Assembly: GCF_001612635.1 (NCBI RefSeq)
Contig: NZ_BDAV01000009.1
Coordinates: 372,001 to 436,000, forward strand
Reading direction: 5' to 3'
From: Nocardia africana NBRC 100379
GTDB lineage: Bacteria; Actinomycetota; Actinomycetes; Mycobacteriales; Mycobacteriaceae
DNA: 64,000 bases
The notes beneath the pieces were generated by a model, which worked only from the letters and a program-made list of their open reading frames with translations, did not search any database and was not told where the DNA came from. The position numbers and the translations under genes were made by a program. Of the stretch, positions 62,994-64,000 are shown one piece after another (position 1 is the first letter of the stretch; each line of letters opens with the position of its first letter).

Positions 62994-64000
62994 TCAGTTC
63001 ACGCAGGGGATGTCGGATCCGATGCTGGTGGTGACCGGTTTACCGGAGTCGGGGCGGTCGTCGGTGGTGGCGGTGGCCGACACCGAGCCGCCGCTGGTGG
63101 TGGTCGTGGTGAGCCCGGTGGTGGGGTCGGTGGTGGTCACCGTCGACGCCGAGGAGGAGGTGAGGGTGTCGGGCATGCTGAAGTCGCTGCCGATCACGAT
63201 TTTCACCGTGCCCGGATCGAGGGATTTCGACGCGGCCGTGGGCAATCCGCCCAGCATATCGGCGGCCGTGGTGGCGTCGGTGTCGGCGCCGGAGCCGAAG
63301 TAGACGACCGAACTGGAGCCGTCGCTGTAGGTGGCATTGCCGATGTTGCCCTTGCGGAAGCCCTTGTCCACCAGCGCCGTGGACACCTTGGCCGCCATTC
63401 CGCTCGCTCCGCCGGCGTTGACGACGTCGATGGTGCTGGTGGGGGTGGTGGTCGGGGCGCTGGATTGCGGTTCGGCCACGCCGAAGGCGGTGCGCACGGT
63501 CTTCTTGATCGCGGCCGGGTCGACGATGTTGACGTCCTGGCCGTCGACGGTGTCGTAGGCCTTCACCGGCAGGGTCTGGAATTCGATCGGAATGGATCCG
63601 GCGCGGCCGAGGGTCTGGGCGAAGTCGAGCAGATTCCAGCCCTGCGACAGCACGATGTCGTTCTGCGCCGCGCTGATCAGCTCCTGCAGTTTGCCGATGT
63701 TGGTGAGCGTTCCCGAATCCTTGAGCTGTTTGGCGACCGAGGTCAGGAATGCCTGCTGGCGGTGGGTGCGGTCGAGGTCGCCGTTGTCGAGGCCGTGACG
63801 CTGGCGCACGAACGACAGCGCGTTGGCGGCGTCGAGATGCTGGCGGCCCGCGGGAAACACCGCGCCGGAGTAGTACTCGTCGTCGACGGCGTGGTTGAGA
63901 CACACGTCGACGCCGCCGAGGATATTGGCCAGATCGTAGAAGCCGACCAGCGAGATCTCGGCGAACCGGTTGATCGGTACCCCGGTGAGCTGTTTGACCG
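62994..64000 (-). CDS. LytR-CpsA-Psr (LCP) cell-wall ligase with LytR_C domain (N-terminus off the right edge)
   Basis: C-terminal 335 residues of an LCP protein. The visible LCP part reads VPINRFAEISLVGFYDLANI, then CLNHAV and the key Arg-rich motif ANALSFVRQRHGLDNGDLDR, with TRHRQQ-type residues following. A Thr-rich linker leads to a LytR_C domain (TIDVVNAGGASGMAAKVSTA) and a Ser/Thr-rich tail ending in a lone Cys. LCP enzymes attach arabinogalactan or other polymers to peptidoglycan from lipid carriers. The signal anchor and first part of the catalytic domain are outside the window. A GC palindrome follows the stop. Confidence 0.93.
   Translation of the reverse strand, partial: VKQLTGVPINRFAEISLVGFYDLANILGGVDVCLNHAVDDEYYSGAVFPAGRQHLDAANALSFVRQRHGLDNGDLDRTHRQQAFLTSVAKQLKDSGTLTNIGKLQELISAAQNDIVLSQGWNLLDFAQTLGRAGSIPIEFQTLPVKAYDTVDGQDVNIVDPAAIKKTVRTAFGVAEPQSSAPTTTPTSTIDVVNAGGASGMAAKVSTALVDKGFRKGNIGNATYSDGSSSVVYFGSGADTDATTAADMLGGLPTAASKSLDPGTVKIVIGSDFSMPDTLTSSSASTVTTTDPTTGLTTTTTSGGSVSATATTDDRPDSGKPVTTSIGSDIPCVN

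Overview
The window is high-GC actinobacterial DNA, most likely from Nocardia or a close mycolic-acid-containing relative (inference). Support for this: an antigen-85-like mycolyltransferase/esterase, a KasA/KasB-type ketoacyl-ACP synthase, an Rv3143-like receiver protein next to nuo, two actinobacterial PF04672 (DUF574) methyltransferases, a rifampicin monooxygenase very close to that of N. farcinica, frequent GTG starts and many leaderless promoters. I recognised no tRNA, rRNA or CRISPR array.

Region 1 (1-5.7 kb): a divergent pair of form I RuBisCO large subunit (partial, running off the left edge) and its LysR-type regulator, with inverted repeats between them. It is followed by a MarR regulator, an aldo/keto reductase behind a MerR-type promoter, a PASTA-like lipoprotein, a CBS-domain protein and a stand-alone receiver protein. 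Region 2 (6.0-22.0 kb): the complete complex I operon nuoA-N, tightly overlapped. Its striking feature is that nuoH and nuoI form one continuous reading frame. Region 3 (22.1-35 kb): a mixed metabolic stretch with a PF04672 methyltransferase, a cyclase-family protein, a DUF4232 lipoprotein, a maltokinase-cap protein, an HdeD-like membrane protein, a P450, an NAD(P)-binding protein, an EamA transporter, a TipA-like MerR regulator, and a TetR regulator diverging from a single-chain biotin-dependent acyl-CoA carboxylase. A second PF04672 methyltransferase follows.

Region 4 (35-47.7 kb) looks accessory. It holds a coiled-coil protein with a Cys/His N-terminal module, behind an AT-richer region with three large inverted repeats. 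It also holds a DinB protein, a broken flavodoxin, an enoyl-CoA hydratase, rifampicin monooxygenase rox with a rifampin-associated element, an N-terminally short GNAT, a tyrosine recombinase, a TetR-P450-hydrolase cassette with a 30-nt perfect operator palindrome, an amidase, and an RlaP-type nucleotidyltransferase overlapping a metallophosphoesterase. Region 5 (47.7-64 kb): a LysE exporter, a BisC-like molybdoenzyme, two Tat-exported GH1 paralogues, an orphan hypX, a Baeyer-Villiger-type flavoprotein, a Kas synthase, a GT39 membrane glycosyltransferase, the mycolyltransferase-like protein, lexA and an LCP ligase (partial).

RuBisCO plus HypX suggests CO2 fixation driven by hydrogen oxidation, with complex I as the respiratory entry point or used in reverse; this is inference because no hydrogenase gene is in the window. 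About a dozen genes share one promoter geometry (TAnnnT, 6-7 nt, then the start codon), which implies leaderless mRNAs and helped decide several starts.
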